From assembly GCA_025093555.1 (NCBI GenBank), contig JAIWNF010000119.1, positions 1 to 51,733 on the forward strand: a stretch of DNA of 51,733 nt, in the 5' to 3' direction. Made by a program: the position numbers and the translations under genes. The notes beneath the pieces are model-generated. The model worked only from the letters and a program-made list of their open reading frames with translations. It was not told the origin of the DNA and did no database searches. Shown here piece after piece: positions 10,936-21,736 of this stretch. The number at the start of each line of letters is the position of its first letter. Position 1 is the first letter of the stretch. The stretch comes from Circinella umbellata (taxonomy: Eukaryota > Mucoromycota > Mucoromycetes > Mucorales > Lichtheimiaceae).

Positions 10936-13900
10936 TCATAGAGCGTATATCTCCAGATAAACAACAGCATACTGATAATCACTTTTTTCATTTATATATG
11001 GGATACCGTTAACTGTCAACTCGACTTTCCAAACTTTAACAAGTCCAAGTATCCTCATAAGACTTTCTTGTTTATGGCGAAAATACATTATTACTTCACC
11101 AAAATAGTGTCTTGGTTTTCGTCCTATCCTATTTCTAAATTCACATTTATCCACATCAACAATTATTTGTACATAAAAGTCATCACGTCTTATATCACTA
11201 CATTCTCGGTAGGAACTTCCAATGACTTCTTTTGAACTGACAAACAGTTGTGCTCCTGCTTCGATGACTAAATCAATAGCTCCAACATTTTCTAAATGAA
11301 TTTGCCAGTATGCTCTTAATAATTGACTAAGGTTGTATTCTGCATAATCATGAATTGTACCATTCCAGTGAGGGCTCCATATCTCGGGTGAGTTAGACAC
11401 AGTCGAATCACTTAGGGCTTTCACTCTGTTGTTTGCTGTTGTTGATGGGTTACGTCGTTCAATGAAACGTGATGCAGCAAGTCTAACCATGATATTCCCA
11501 GTATTGGTGCCTGGGGCTGATGGAGACTTTACTTTTCTTTTAATTTCCCCCAAAGCTCTTTTGTTTGCAAAAGTAGAATACATGCAAGGAGGACCCATTG
11601 CTACGATCATTTCTTTTAAGTGACGAAGGTAATGCTGGTTGATTGTAAAAATTTTGCCACTAATATTTCCCAAATCAACTTGTTTTATAAGAAATTCAAA
11701 CCATGTCCAAACATCTGTATTCAGTTTCCGTAAATCACTGTTGCTGATAGATTTTTGGAATGCGATAGAACAAACTTGAACCAATGCGAGTGTTGCATTT
11801 CTTGCTGCATGATCCTTTATATGTTCGATGATTATTGTTGGGGTAATGAATCACAACATATTTATCCATTCGATTGATTTCAGTCCTTTTCTTTTTGATA
11901 TATTTGCAGTACAAGCATCAAGTGTCGAGGGAACTGTTGATTTCGAATCGGAAATTGAAGCACCAATTTGGTTTCTGATCCTCGTTGTTAAAAAAAGTGG
12001 ATTATTTTTTTTTCCAAATTCACCACAAAGTAATTTCCAGAATTGCTTGGCTATTCCAGAAAATAAGTGCATAATGTCAAGTCCAAAAAAGTTATAATCC
12101 TTGAAACTTTTCAATTTGAGAAACTCTGACTTTGACTTAATACCATAACACAGAGACTCCTTGAGATTTTTCTTTTTGAAGCTAAATGGCCTTGGTTTTG
12201 GAATAGGGTAACGTTTGGGTTTGAAGTACATTCCACGAGATGAAATCGACTTCCCTTCTACAATACAGAGTTGACATCTGTACCTTAAAATAAGTAATAT
12301 TATATGAGTGTCATTGAAAATAAAATTCAAGCTTCATTTCGACTTTCTATATTCATACTATTTGAAAAGAAATTGCAAAAATACATTGACATATGTCCCT
12401 TGTGAAGCATCAACTTAGAAGCTGCTGGAATATCGCCCATACCTGTTATTGTTATTAGATCGGTTTTAGTTTCTGTAATAAAGCACTAACTTTGTATTTC
12501 AGGAACAGTCTTCGCCATCTTTTTTGATTCTTCTAACCACACATTACCTGGTAGAAGATGTGCCTGCGCATGATATATTTTCCCATCATGTCCTTGGACG
12601 TGGAATCCTTCATTTTGTAATGTTTTCAATTCTTCCAGCATTGGTTTTAAAAATGATATTAAGTCCTTTGGCTCCATTGGACCTGGATGTACCGCTAATT
12701 GTATCATTCGTTTGGTTTCGTACCAAATGAGTGGGGAAAAATTCAAAATAACAAGATTAATGATCGTTAATTGTTTGTTTTTTACTGTAAAACCATCCGT
12801 ATACAATAAGAGCGCAATATCAAGTTCGTTATCGAAAAGACCTTCTCGTTGTAGCTGTTGGTATACAGTTCCATCAAATACATCATTATAGATTCCTTCT
12901 GATGATGTAGATTTATACGTTGCCCTATACATTAATTCATTTCGTGTAGTTTCCTCACCAATAAGAATAGAAAGCTGTTCACGAAGCGGTAGCTATATGA
13001 TGACAGTATGTGGTTCTAATCCCTCACTGCCATCCCTTTTGCATTTCTTGGTTTTAAATCGTAACTTTTTACAAGACTTAAATTTACATCGTGTTCATTT
13101 GCTGGAAGGCATATATATTATACATCCACTGCGGCACATGTCATATTTTGTTGGGCGAATAGGATGGTCTTCTTTTACTAGAAGTGATTTTGCTTGGTTA
13201 TATCCATAAAGCGGCTGATGTGTGCTGTGAATGTATGCATTTATAATTTTGACCATGTTATTGAAACCATTCCTTGAAAGTCCATCCTGGACAACAGTTT
13301 TGGTATATAGTTTTTTGCTAACAGGTTCAGCGCTGTCCTTAGTATATTTAACTGGATCATCATGAGAATAATTATCATAATCATCATAATCATCATAATT
13401 ATCATAATCATCATAATCGTAATCGTTATAGTCTTTATAGTTTTCAACATCGTTGACACAAATATTATTGTCATGTTCCAATGAATGTGCCGGATCCCGT
13501 TCAACTAGGTGGTCTGTTTCATCCCCCCCAATTTCTAAATCATTCTGACAAGCGTCCAGGCAAGTGGTATTTGAATGAGATGTCTGATTCAAATCATCAA
13601 TTGTTCCTAAGGAACTATGATTGTTTTCGTTACTGGCACTAGGGTAATAAGGAGTTAGTAACTAAGCAAAAGAATCTAGGCCATCCCCTTTTTTTTTACA
13701 AAAAAAATACCCATAAAATGCTCTTTATTCTACCTGTTTATTGTTTGCTCTATCAGTGGTTCAAGTCGCCGCCATTTTTCATAATGATTCTTTTTTACAT
13801 GTTCCCATTGTCCAGTTTTTTTTGCTTCATTGGTTAAGCATTTTCGAAGGTGGGTTATCTTTTTCGTGTCTCTTTTTAAAAAAATACCCTTACAAATGTA

Positions 13901-13939
13901 ACAATAAAATTTCGTACATGGTGTTTTAGGAATTGGCAT
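10936..13939 (-). pseudogene. Broken tnp2/CACTA-like transposase, copy C
   Basis: Same family as copy A. From the N-terminus (ATG at 13939, chosen because MPIPKTPCTKFYCYICK begins a Cys/His finger-like block) the frame passes through an Asp/Tyr-rich low-complexity tract (about 13370-13440). It then has DVFDGTVY, YTDGF with the likely first catalytic Asp (about 12795), AVHPGP and a CQLC block (about 12265). Next are LDIMHLF with the second Asp (about 12070), TINQHYL (about 11640) and SPEIWSP (about 11390), with the stop at 10936. The likely intron at about 12486-12288 ends in TTTAAG. TGA at 13097-13095 and TAG near 12994 interrupt it, and the first exon joins out of phase near 13735. The glutamate position reads FANKRALGE where copy A has FNMERAIGE, so the catalytic Glu may be Lys. 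The element is dead as written. Confidence 0.8.
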
Positions 13940-14002
13940 CGAAAATTGAATAACAATGCAAACCTCGAGACACTCAGTGGCCTCAAACACGAAACGCGAG
14001 AC

Positions 14003-14725
14003 TTATTTTTTAGTAGTGCACCAGGGAATAACATGTGCCATTTCACTAAATGGTTGTTCACCTTCAATTGGTTGGATGTCCAGGACTGCAAAACCATTAC
14101 GCATAAAGAGCCCAGATTCAGCATCCAAATAGATACCACAATCCAATACTTTGCCATATAAGCGAATGCTTTGAAGAATAGCTTCCACCAGTTTGTCTTG
14201 ATTCATAAAGGGAAGTTTACCCAAACGTACTTTTTTAATTTGAGCATTACCTGATAGGGCTTCACATGGTTTGATCATAGTACTATCAGTAAAGGAGAGG
14301 CCTTGTGTTAAGACAGTATCGAGATCTGCTTTTGTTTTGAAGAAAGCTTCGACCAAAACGCGAGGTCCTTTGCGAAGCACTGGGCCACCACAGTTAGATA
14401 GAAATTTATGAGCAAGGTATGACATTATTTTGGGTATATGCTCAGTGCGACTACTAAAGTCAAAGAAAACACCTCGAGCGGAAGCTGGAGATCCACCAAC
14501 CCACCAGATATTAAATTGCATGATACGTCGAGTTTTTCTGGTGTCTTGGTCATCAGCGACAAGTTGTGTTTCAGATTCAGTGTGCATTAGAGACTGAGGG
14601 CAATGTTGGACCACACAAGCATAGGACAAGCGAGCAATATCTAGTGTTGATCTAGAAGTTTTAGGTGGCACGTGCGAACCTGGGCCTGAGCCAGGCATGT
14701 CCGGTAGAGAATCGGGAAGAGCCAT
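14003..14725 (-). CDS. LINE (non-LTR retrotransposon) ORF1-like protein, 240 aa
   Basis: An uninterrupted frame starts at ATG 14725 and ends at 14003. I infer an ORF1-type RNA-binding protein. It has a Pro/Gly/Ser-rich N-terminus, a compact alpha/beta middle (IMQFNIWWVGG, then VLVEAFFKTKADLDTVL, suggestive of an RRM-like strand-helix rhythm) and a C-terminal strand pair (KVLDCGIYLDAES, then NGFAVLDIQP). No Cys-knuckle is visible. Support comes from the tandem repeat array immediately upstream of the ATG, as in LINE 5' UTRs, and from LINE ORF2 pieces elsewhere in the window (8345-8690 and 46380-48640). No ORF2 follows directly, because copy C begins about 60 bp downstream. The protein could also be an unrelated repeat-associated gene. 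Confidence 0.5.
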   Translation of the reverse strand: MALPDSLPDMPGSGPGSHVPPKTSRSTLDIARLSYACVVQHCPQSLMHTESETQLVADDQDTRKTRRIMQFNIWWVGGSPASARGVFFDFSSRTEHIPKIMSYLAHKFLSNCGGPVLRKGPRVLVEAFFKTKADLDTVLTQGLSFTDSTMIKPCEALSGNAQIKKVRLGKLPFMNQDKLVEAILQSIRLYGKVLDCGIYLDAESGLFMRNGFAVLDIQPIEGEQPFSEMAHVIPWCTTKK

Positions 14726-14729
14726 GTTG

Positions 14730-16207
14730 GCAGCACGAAGAAAGTGAAGCTTGGTTATAATAAAGAGAGCGGGAAAAGAAAAAAAAAAGGGGCAGGAATT
14801 TTTACTATAGCGGAACCTTACCTTTGCTTATTATTATGCAACGTAAGGCCTTGACAGCTCGCGTGGACGTCTAAACTGGTGTCAGGTACACCTGGAAGTT
14901 TAAACTGGCGGCTGGTACTCCTGGAACCTTGAAACCGTTGGACCTTGGTGGTTGTTAGGTCAACAGATCACAAAAAGTGATCGTTGACCATGGAGATTGT
15001 TATAAAAAAAATAATAAAAAAAAGTTGGAGATTAGTAAACAAGATGAAGAAAAAAAAACAGCTGTGGTCTTTTTATATTATAAACCTCACTGTGATATTT
15101 GGTTATTTTAATAAAAGTAGGAAATGAAAACAGACAAGGTATAAATCCTTTGAGACTTTGTTATATATCTTTAATAATAATTTAGAAACTAGAATAAAGT
15201 TCTCTCTTTAAAATAATATTTACAACCCGTATTTATATGATTTCTATTCTATGAGTTATGGGGCTTAGTTAATAGAATGATGTGGGTGATTGATAGTAAA
15301 GTCGGGTACTTGATATTAGTCATTAATATTGAGAAGGTTACTATAGCTACTGTTCTGAAGTATATTGGGCTTAGCCATGATACTCTCTTTTATTCTTTAA
15401 TTTAAGTTGACGAGGCGCAGGAGATCGTTATGCGATTTTACTCAGTTTCCTTTTTAGAATTGAGTTCTGTTCACGTCTGTATTTTAAATATTTTAAATAT
15501 GATTTCTTATTTCATCTGGGATAAAGAGATAATGTTCTTATAATACAACACTCACTTTTCGTCCACCAGTATGGCACAACCGCTGTATTATCTTGTAAAA
15601 AAACCATGGTTATTATGGTGTTCAGTACAAGAAGGACAAGCAGTAAAGGCAGCACGAAGAAAGGGAAGCTTGGTTTTAATAAAGAGAGCGGGAAAAGAAA
15701 AAAAAAGGGGGCAGAAATTTTTACTATAGCATAACCTTACCTGTGCTTATTATTATGCAACGTAAGGCCTTGGCAGCTCGCGTGGACGTCTAACCTGGTG
15801 TCAGGTACACCTGGAAGTTTAAACCGGCTACAGGTATTCCCGGAACCTTGAAACCGGCGGCTGGTACTCCTGGAACCTTGAAACCGTTGGACCTTGGTGG
15901 TTGTTAGGTCAACAGATCACAAAAAGTGATCGTTGACCATGGAGATTGTTATAAAAAAAATAATAAAAAAAAGTTGGAGATTAGTAAACAAGATGAAGAA
16001 AAAAAAACGGCTGTGGTCTTTTTATATTATAAACTTCACTTTTCGTCCACCAGTATGGCACAACCGCTGTATTATCTTGTAAAAAAACCATGGTTATTAT
16101 GGTGTTCAGTACAAGAAGGACAAGCAGTAAAGGCAGCGCGAAGAAAGTGAAGCTTGGTTATAATAAAGAGAGCGGGAAAAGAAAAAAAAAAAGGGGGGCA
16201 GAAATTT
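14730..16207 (-). repeat. Tandem monomer array at the 5' side of the LINE ORF1, two copies plus a truncated third
   Basis: A unit of about 480 bp recurs in tandem. Block b starts GGCAGCACGAAG and contains AAAGAGAGCGGGAAAAG, GCAACGTAAGGCC and TCAACAGATCACAAAAAGTG. Block a starts ATGGCACAACCGCTG and contains CCATGGTTATTATGG. Copies: b at 14730-15090 (followed by the LTR insertion), a at 15570-15647, b at 15648-16033, a at 16053-16131, and truncated b at 16132-16207. Unit 2 has an internal duplication of the ACCGGC...GGAACCTTGAAACC segment (about 15820-15885). Identity is high, so the array is young relative to the broken transposases nearby. Lying just upstream of ORF1, it is probably a promoter-bearing 5' UTR array like those of some mammalian L1s; that role is inferred. 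Confidence 0.8.
15091..15550. mobile_element. Solo LTR, 460 bp, with 5-bp target-site duplication
   Basis: The sequence starts TGTGATATTT and ends AATACAACA, the TG...CA ends of an LTR. It is flanked on both sides by CTCAC (15086-15090 and 15551-15555). Comparison with the intact repeat unit at 16020-16045 shows the uninterrupted target (TATAAACTTCACTTTTCG), so this is an insertion into the first monomer. There is no internal coding region or second LTR, so a solo LTR left by LTR-LTR recombination is the simplest reading. The superfamily (Ty1/copia or Ty3/gypsy) cannot be told. Confidence 0.85.
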
Positions 16208-16218
16208 CTATGCAAGCC

Positions 16219-16256
16219 TTGAATTGTGTGCCCGTAAACCTCAAATTTTATTGGCT
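16219..16256 (+). repeat. Left terminal inverted sequence of the Mutator-like element
   Basis: This stretch (TTGAATTGTGTGCCC, TAAACCTCAA, ATTGGCT) is the inverted counterpart of 19213-19250, with about six mismatches over 38 bp. The two bracket the MULE transposase gene. The left end abuts the truncated third LINE monomer at 16207. The right end seems to extend further outward, to about 19280, where the left has no match, so the left terminus may be truncated. Confidence 0.7.
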
Positions 16257-16391
16257 AGATATTTGGCCTATCAGTAAATACCATTAAGACAGCTATTTTC
16301 GCATTTGACTTTGGCATTTTGACTTAAAGTTTTTGGTATCCAGTCTTTATTTTTTTTTACCCTGAATTTTCTTTGTTTGATCTATATTAAT

Positions 16392-18907
16392 ATGGAAAAG
16401 TATCTGACTACTGCATTTATCACTCGACCTGAAAATGATGGTACACCTATAACGTTAACTATTCCAAGATTAGAATATCGTGATTGGATCAAAGATCACG
16501 AAGCAATTTACAATTGTAAATTTTATAATAAGACTAAAAGTGATGGTGGACGTAGACTTAAGAACGATGAATATCTTGAACATGGATATATACATCCTCC
16601 ACCTGGTCAAAAACGCGGCAGAGGAGATGAATCATTCATTTTTAATGAAGTAATATTTTTGAGAATTTGTTTTATATACATAATAAGTTATTTTGTCATT
16701 TATTTTTTTATAAGTATTTATTAATTTCATTTTCATTATATGATTACTTTAATATATATTAGCGTCTTGCCTGCCAACGAAGTGGTCCCCCTCGAGGAGA
16801 AAAATCATTTTGTTGCAATTGCCAAGCAGGATTCACTGCCTTTGTTAATAAAGACAGTGAAGACAAGAACATGATCACGGTACAATACCGGCGTAAGCAT
16901 ACTGGTCATGAACCTGGCAGCAACATAGATACAACATCCGGTACACTCCTCGGTTTGTGATAGAATTCATCCAAGCTCAAGTGGAGAAAAGTCTTACCTG
17001 GAGAAATATCAAACATATGCTTCGTCTTGACAAGGATGTTCTTGAAAATATCTTGGATAGCGAAGACTATGATCAATTACCACAATCAGTGAGGATTGAT
17101 TATCACCATGTCTATTATGTGATGAAAATCCATCTTAGACGCCAATCCCAACTTCATCCTTCGATAGCAAACAGTCTTATTAAATGGGGTACTAAAATCC
17201 AAAACGAAAGAGGATATTTCACCTCGAAAAATCTCGATAGATATGAAGAGGGGATGTTCTTTTTTGCATTCATGTCACAATGGCAATTAAAGGTAAGATA
17301 ATCGATACAAATAAAAATACATGATGAATTTACCTGATCAATCATATAATCGTTATTATATAGCTATTGAAAGAGAATGGGGATCTTGTATGCCTTGATT
17401 CTACCCATAAGACTTGTGTGGACGGTATCAATCATAACTGCTATCTCTATACGCTTGTAGCAAGATGCAGGATTACTGGAAAGGGAAAACTATTGACGTG
17501 GATGATTACAAATTCACAAGCTCAATATCCAATCTTGTATTGGCTTCAATGGCTTAAAGATGAGCATGGATATGTACCATCCCGTGTTATGATCGACGAT
17601 TCTGATACAGAGATAGCTGCTATTAATAAGGTATATAATACTGTAAATGATGATGTATCATCTGGCACATATACTGACAATGTGAAGATACTTATCTGTC
17701 ATTGGCATGTCCTTCGTGCATGGAAGAAGAATATTCTTACCAAACTCACGGCAAAACCATCCACGCCATCAAAAACTCTGAAGGAAAAGAGAGAAATGCG
17801 TGAAGCAGCACTCTCCCTAATGATGAACATGATGAGAGCTGAAACACCAGTTGATTTTGATCTTGAACATGAAAAGTTTGAGACCTGGTGTATTGATGTT
17901 GATGAAGAATGGGACGGCCCGAGCTGTATCAATACTTCGAGAGAGAGTTTCTTCGGAAACGTGAAAAATGGAGCCAAGCATGGCGCAATGTAAGTTTTTT
18001 TTTAAAAAAAACAGACACATTTTTATGTAGCATTTAATGATTCTTGTAGCTTACCACATGTAAAAAAAGCATCATCACCATGTAAGCACAAATAATTACA
18101 TAGAGACTTGGCACCGTCAATTGAAAGAAGTTTATTTGCCAAGTTTGAGAAGGCAACGAGTAGATGTACTTGTGTACATTCTTTGGGGTCTTGTTCTCCC
18201 TGACTTGATGCAGGATCACCTTTGTACGGTAGGCAAATTCAGGCTTCGTACAATGAACAAAGCAGAAAGGACAAGACTTGCTCGTGTCAACGAGTTAAAT
18301 GGTAAGCATATTTTCACTGGTTTATCTAACTGATATTATTATCTAAAATTCTTATTGCAAACTATAGAAGAAGAAGCTGCTGCAAGAATCGTCAGCCAAG
18401 AAGGTAATACGATCAAGGTGCTTTCGTTTACTGACGAAAATATTACCTACGATGTTTTGATCGACGCTGATGACGATTTTATTGTTTCTTGTACTTGCTC
18501 GGACAATCAAACCAATGATTCACCATGCAAGCACATGTATTTGGTATGTATTAGTACATGCACATAATATTCATCATCTGGAACTGGTAATAATTTTTGT
18601 ATAATCCAGGTGAATTGTGTCCTCAATATTAGCTTGATCCGTCCAACAACTCCTTCTTCTTTATTATCATCATCATCATCACAAATACAACAGCAACAGC
18701 AACTTCAGGCCATAGAAACAAGAAAGAGGCTTACCTGTGGCACCTCAAGCCCTTCTTAATGAGGCTATGGAGAGGTATTGTATAAAAAAACACGCTGATT
18801 TAGCAACAATAATTTAAATAATGTTAATATATATATATATATATATACATAGATTTGTAGATTCCTTCGAGGAACTAAAGATCCAAGTTAAAAAACGAAG
18901 GATATGA
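16392..18907 (+). pseudogene. Mutator-like (MULE) transposase with SWIM zinc finger, probably frameshifted
   Basis: Coding blocks: 16392-16648, about 16762-16940, 16942-17292, 17364-17991, about 18070-18300, 18366-18543 and a short C-terminal exon ending at 18907. The second block has paired cysteines (CCNCQAGF), as in the DNA-binding N-terminus of MULEs. The core carries VCLDSTHKT (first Asp), VMIDDSDTE (second Asp), CHWHVLRAWKKN (the MULE CxxH signature) and NNYIETWHR (likely catalytic Glu). It is followed by CTCSDNQ...CKHMYLV, a SWIM finger (CxC...CxH). Introns have GT...AG ends. Around 16940 the frame changes (a TGA closes the upstream frame and the next block is shifted by one), and the join before NNYIET is unclear. 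The inverted terminal sequences at both sides confirm a DNA transposon. Confidence 0.85.
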
Positions 18908-19212
18908 AAACTGTACCTGTTCATATTCTCAATCGAATTTCCACAATGTTTCAAAATGAAACAAACGAGTTGAAAAGCTGGAATAGCAGAAATGGTCCTT
19001 CGAACCACCAGCCACGTTATTAAAAAATTATTATTATATGAATATTAATATTAATATGTCAGATTGATAGATGCATCGTTTTTAGTATTTTTTTTTGTGA
19101 TGTTTTGTGAGAGAAAAAAAAACAAACGCGAAAAAAAAATTACATCATCAGGCTTGATGAATTTAATGTGTTTAATTGGTTGCTGAGCAAGAAAGCGGCA
19201 GAAATAAGCAGC

Positions 19213-19250
19213 AGCCAATGGAAATTGAGGTTTAGAGGCGCACAATTCAA
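19213..19250 (-). repeat. Right terminal inverted sequence of the Mutator-like element
   Basis: Inverted match to 16219-16256. Outward of it lie two TTTGCACACCCCC words (about 19266 and 19326) and ACACACCCCTT (about 19342), which may belong to the true right terminus. No convincing target duplication could be paired with the left flank. The stretch 19263-19440 contains no gene that I can see. Confidence 0.65.
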
Positions 19251-19439
19251 GTTTTCGAGTGCATGTTTGCACACCCCCGACTGCCATTTAGCAGTAATTT
19301 CTTTTATTAATGCAAGTGATGTCCATTTGCACACCCCCTCTGACACACCCCTTATCAGTAGAAAGTCCGACCCCTTTTGGATACATAAGCAAAAAGAAAT
19401 ATTACATTAAAAATGAGAGTGGAGGATAAAAAATATATG

Positions 19440-19890
19440 TTGAATTGGATCGAATGCTTTCACATCAGATGAACGAATAAGGTGAAGAAGAGCATCATCA
19501 TGAAGAGGGATGTCACTATAATTTCGGATATACCGATCCAAGTCGTTTTTGAACATGTGATACCAAAGATGTATGGTTAGTACTTCTAGTTTTCTGCCAT
19601 GGTTTTCATATAAATCTTAAGGCATTATATACGCACACTGTGTTTAAGCTGTTCAGGAATAATATGTGCATTATCAACACGCATCTCTGTTGGATACGTG
19701 CGCTTTGACTCAAGTGGATTAATTTGGAGAGGAAGGAATGTATTGGATTCATAGCCGTAGAATGGGATTGGAGCTTTAAATTGGATCAGAAAGAAACGGA
19801 GCACATTCAGGAACGGAAAACGTATCTTTACTGTGTGGATGGAGGATATTTTTACCACGGTGTTGATCATCACGTTTATAAGCACCATTA
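19440..19890 (-). pseudogene. Decayed coding fragment of unknown family
   Basis: On the minus strand, a block at 19888-19640 reads IRFPFLNVLRFF, PIPFYGYES and RTYPTEMRVDNAHIIPEQL. A block at 19575-19440 reads HLWYHMFKNDLDRYIRNY and DALLHLIRSSDVKAF. The composition and the lack of low complexity look like real protein. A fungal branch-point-like TACTAAC lies between the blocks, but I cannot find a clean acceptor. Further decayed coding-like sequence continues to about 20095 (NLNMVANIQIPRSD). I do not recognise the family. The position beside the MULE suggests a mobile-element remnant. Confidence 0.35.
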
Positions 19891-20131
19891 ATATTTTTGA
19901 AGTAGTGGCTCATCATTCGATTACGTCAACATATTTTTCTTCTTCATTCAACAGTTTGATTGCCAACGCACGAATGCATCGTTTGTATCTACAAATAAGC
20001 TATATACGCCATCTGCGTCAGAACGGGGGATCTGAATATTGGCGACCATATTTAGATTTAGAACATTGAGGATTTCACGCGGTGCATGGTGGTGGATGAT
20101 AATGATGATGATGATGAGTTTGATTGTAAGT

Positions 20132-21700
20132 TACTGAGGATCCCCGTTAATTTTATAGTGCGGTTTTGAAAATAAGGTGGTGTGTAAAATGACGGATACT
20201 ATCGGATTTTTCATATATTGAATACTTCGGCTCACTAATGTACTGTATATCTTTTAATGTACGTACCAAAATAGGTATTAATTGATAAAATATTGCCATG
20301 TGCTTGTGTTCTTAATGAATTTTTGTAACTATGTCTTTTTCTTATTTGAGCACGTCTATACAGAGCTGTTTTATTCTGAAAAAAAGCTATATATACTTTC
20401 AAGAGATGCAGAGATAATTGATCTTTTATATTATTCCATTTTTTCATATTTTGCTTTATATACACTAAAACAAAATGACAGTAATCAAATCTAACGTGGG
20501 ATTGACATTGGGCTGAGAAGAAAAAACTCAACCCACGAACCATGACAACCGATCACTAGCATTATGGGCTAAAAATGAATACAAGTTGTTTAAGGCAACT
20601 TGATGTTAGTACGATATCTAAAGGATTCAAGCGAGGTAAAGAAAAAAAAGAACATTCAATAAACTCTTATGAAAAAACACCCAAGAGTCATAATAGAAAA
20701 CCAGCCCGTCCTGTATGTACAGTAGCTTAGGTTCTTTTTTTTAATTAAGAGAATCAGCAATAGACTCTTTTCTTTGTTGAAGGACGTTCAGTATTCTTAT
20801 ATTTAATTTTCATAAGTACTTTTAATAAATCGTATCCCATGCCTCCGCTGTTTACATAAACTGTTACGTCCCATTCGCATCGTACGTAATTAATAAAATA
20901 AAGAGAAAATATAGGAAATTCCGAGTATATAAAAGACTCAAGGAATAAGGAAAGTTATATCAATACGTAACTTATTCAATAAAAAGAAAAATATATAAAG
21001 GGTGGTTTTTATAACCAGCAAATTCAACCGATCAATTAGTTGGGAAAAGAATCTATTTCAATAAAAATGAATGAGAGTGAACTAATAGTTACTTTGTGTG
21101 AAAGGAAGAAGTTATCCTTTTTATATTAATTATTTGATTATCATATCTAACTCAATTCGAATCTTATTTCAGGTGTTATCGAATCCAATTTCAGGTAAAA
21201 TCGAATCATGTTCCAGGTAATATTTCAAGTATAATTAATTCTTCTTATTGGATAGAGGTAAAGATTATTATTGATTTTAAAACTTCTGATATTTGTTTAT
21301 ATGATAATACTGACGGTACTGATAGTAATGATAATAACGAGCCGCCAAACCGCAGCTCCGGAGGGGTTGACACGAAGGGAAGCGGAGGTGCTCAACCCAC
21401 GAAGGTGCGAAGGTGAAGAAGGCTTGTGATAATAATAATAAGAGACTGGAAACCCCGAAAAGAGGGGTAACAATACATAAGTTGTACGTACGTACCCCTC
21501 TTACATATATTTTACATATATTTATCAGGTAATTTTTTTTAATTTATCCGTTAAGGATTCAATGTTGCTTAAATGCTATGAAAGTGAAATAAATGACGAT
21601 GTGAAAATTTTACTATGTTGTTTTTACCGTTCCTTGATTTTTGGTGAAGTTAATGAGGTGTGCAAATTAAATGATGTCAAATTAACGTGAATCCTCTGTA
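20132..21700. mobile_element. Candidate TIR-bounded DNA element or MITE-like segment (1.57 kb)
   Basis: The left end, TACTGAGGATCCCCGTTAAT, and the inverted right end, TACAGAGGATTCACGTTAAT, form imperfect terminal inverted repeats that each begin with TA. This resembles pogo/Tc1-type ends. The same terminal motif occurs at 41510-41536 and 44883-44905. The right-hand 160 bp (21540-21700) is homologous along its length to 44883-45037 in inverted orientation. No transposase is visible inside. The interior includes TGTTACGTCCC at 20862, TATATAAAAG at 20926 and repeated TTCAGGT/ATCGAATC words at 21170-21215, which look LTR-like but have no matching end. A GC-richer block lies at 21340-21420 and a short AAGAGGGGTA inverted repeat at about 21460-21502. 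Confidence 0.5.
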
Positions 21701-21736
21701 TCAGTGGCCTTATGTTTTCCCAACCTATGAATTTGA

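Noticed and set aside
13241..13504. Ile/Met-rich minus-strand ORF
   Set aside because: Alternative frame of the Asp/Tyr low-complexity tract in copy C.
20100..20118. GATGAT microsatellite as part of a coding Asp/Met tract
   Set aside because: No open frame of useful length spans it; treated as a simple repeat.
20862..21340. Possible second solo LTR (TGTTACGTCCC start, TATATAAAAG promoter-like box)
   Set aside because: No CA-ending terminus with a matching 5-bp duplication of the upstream flank could be found, so only a mention under the 20132-21700 element is justified.
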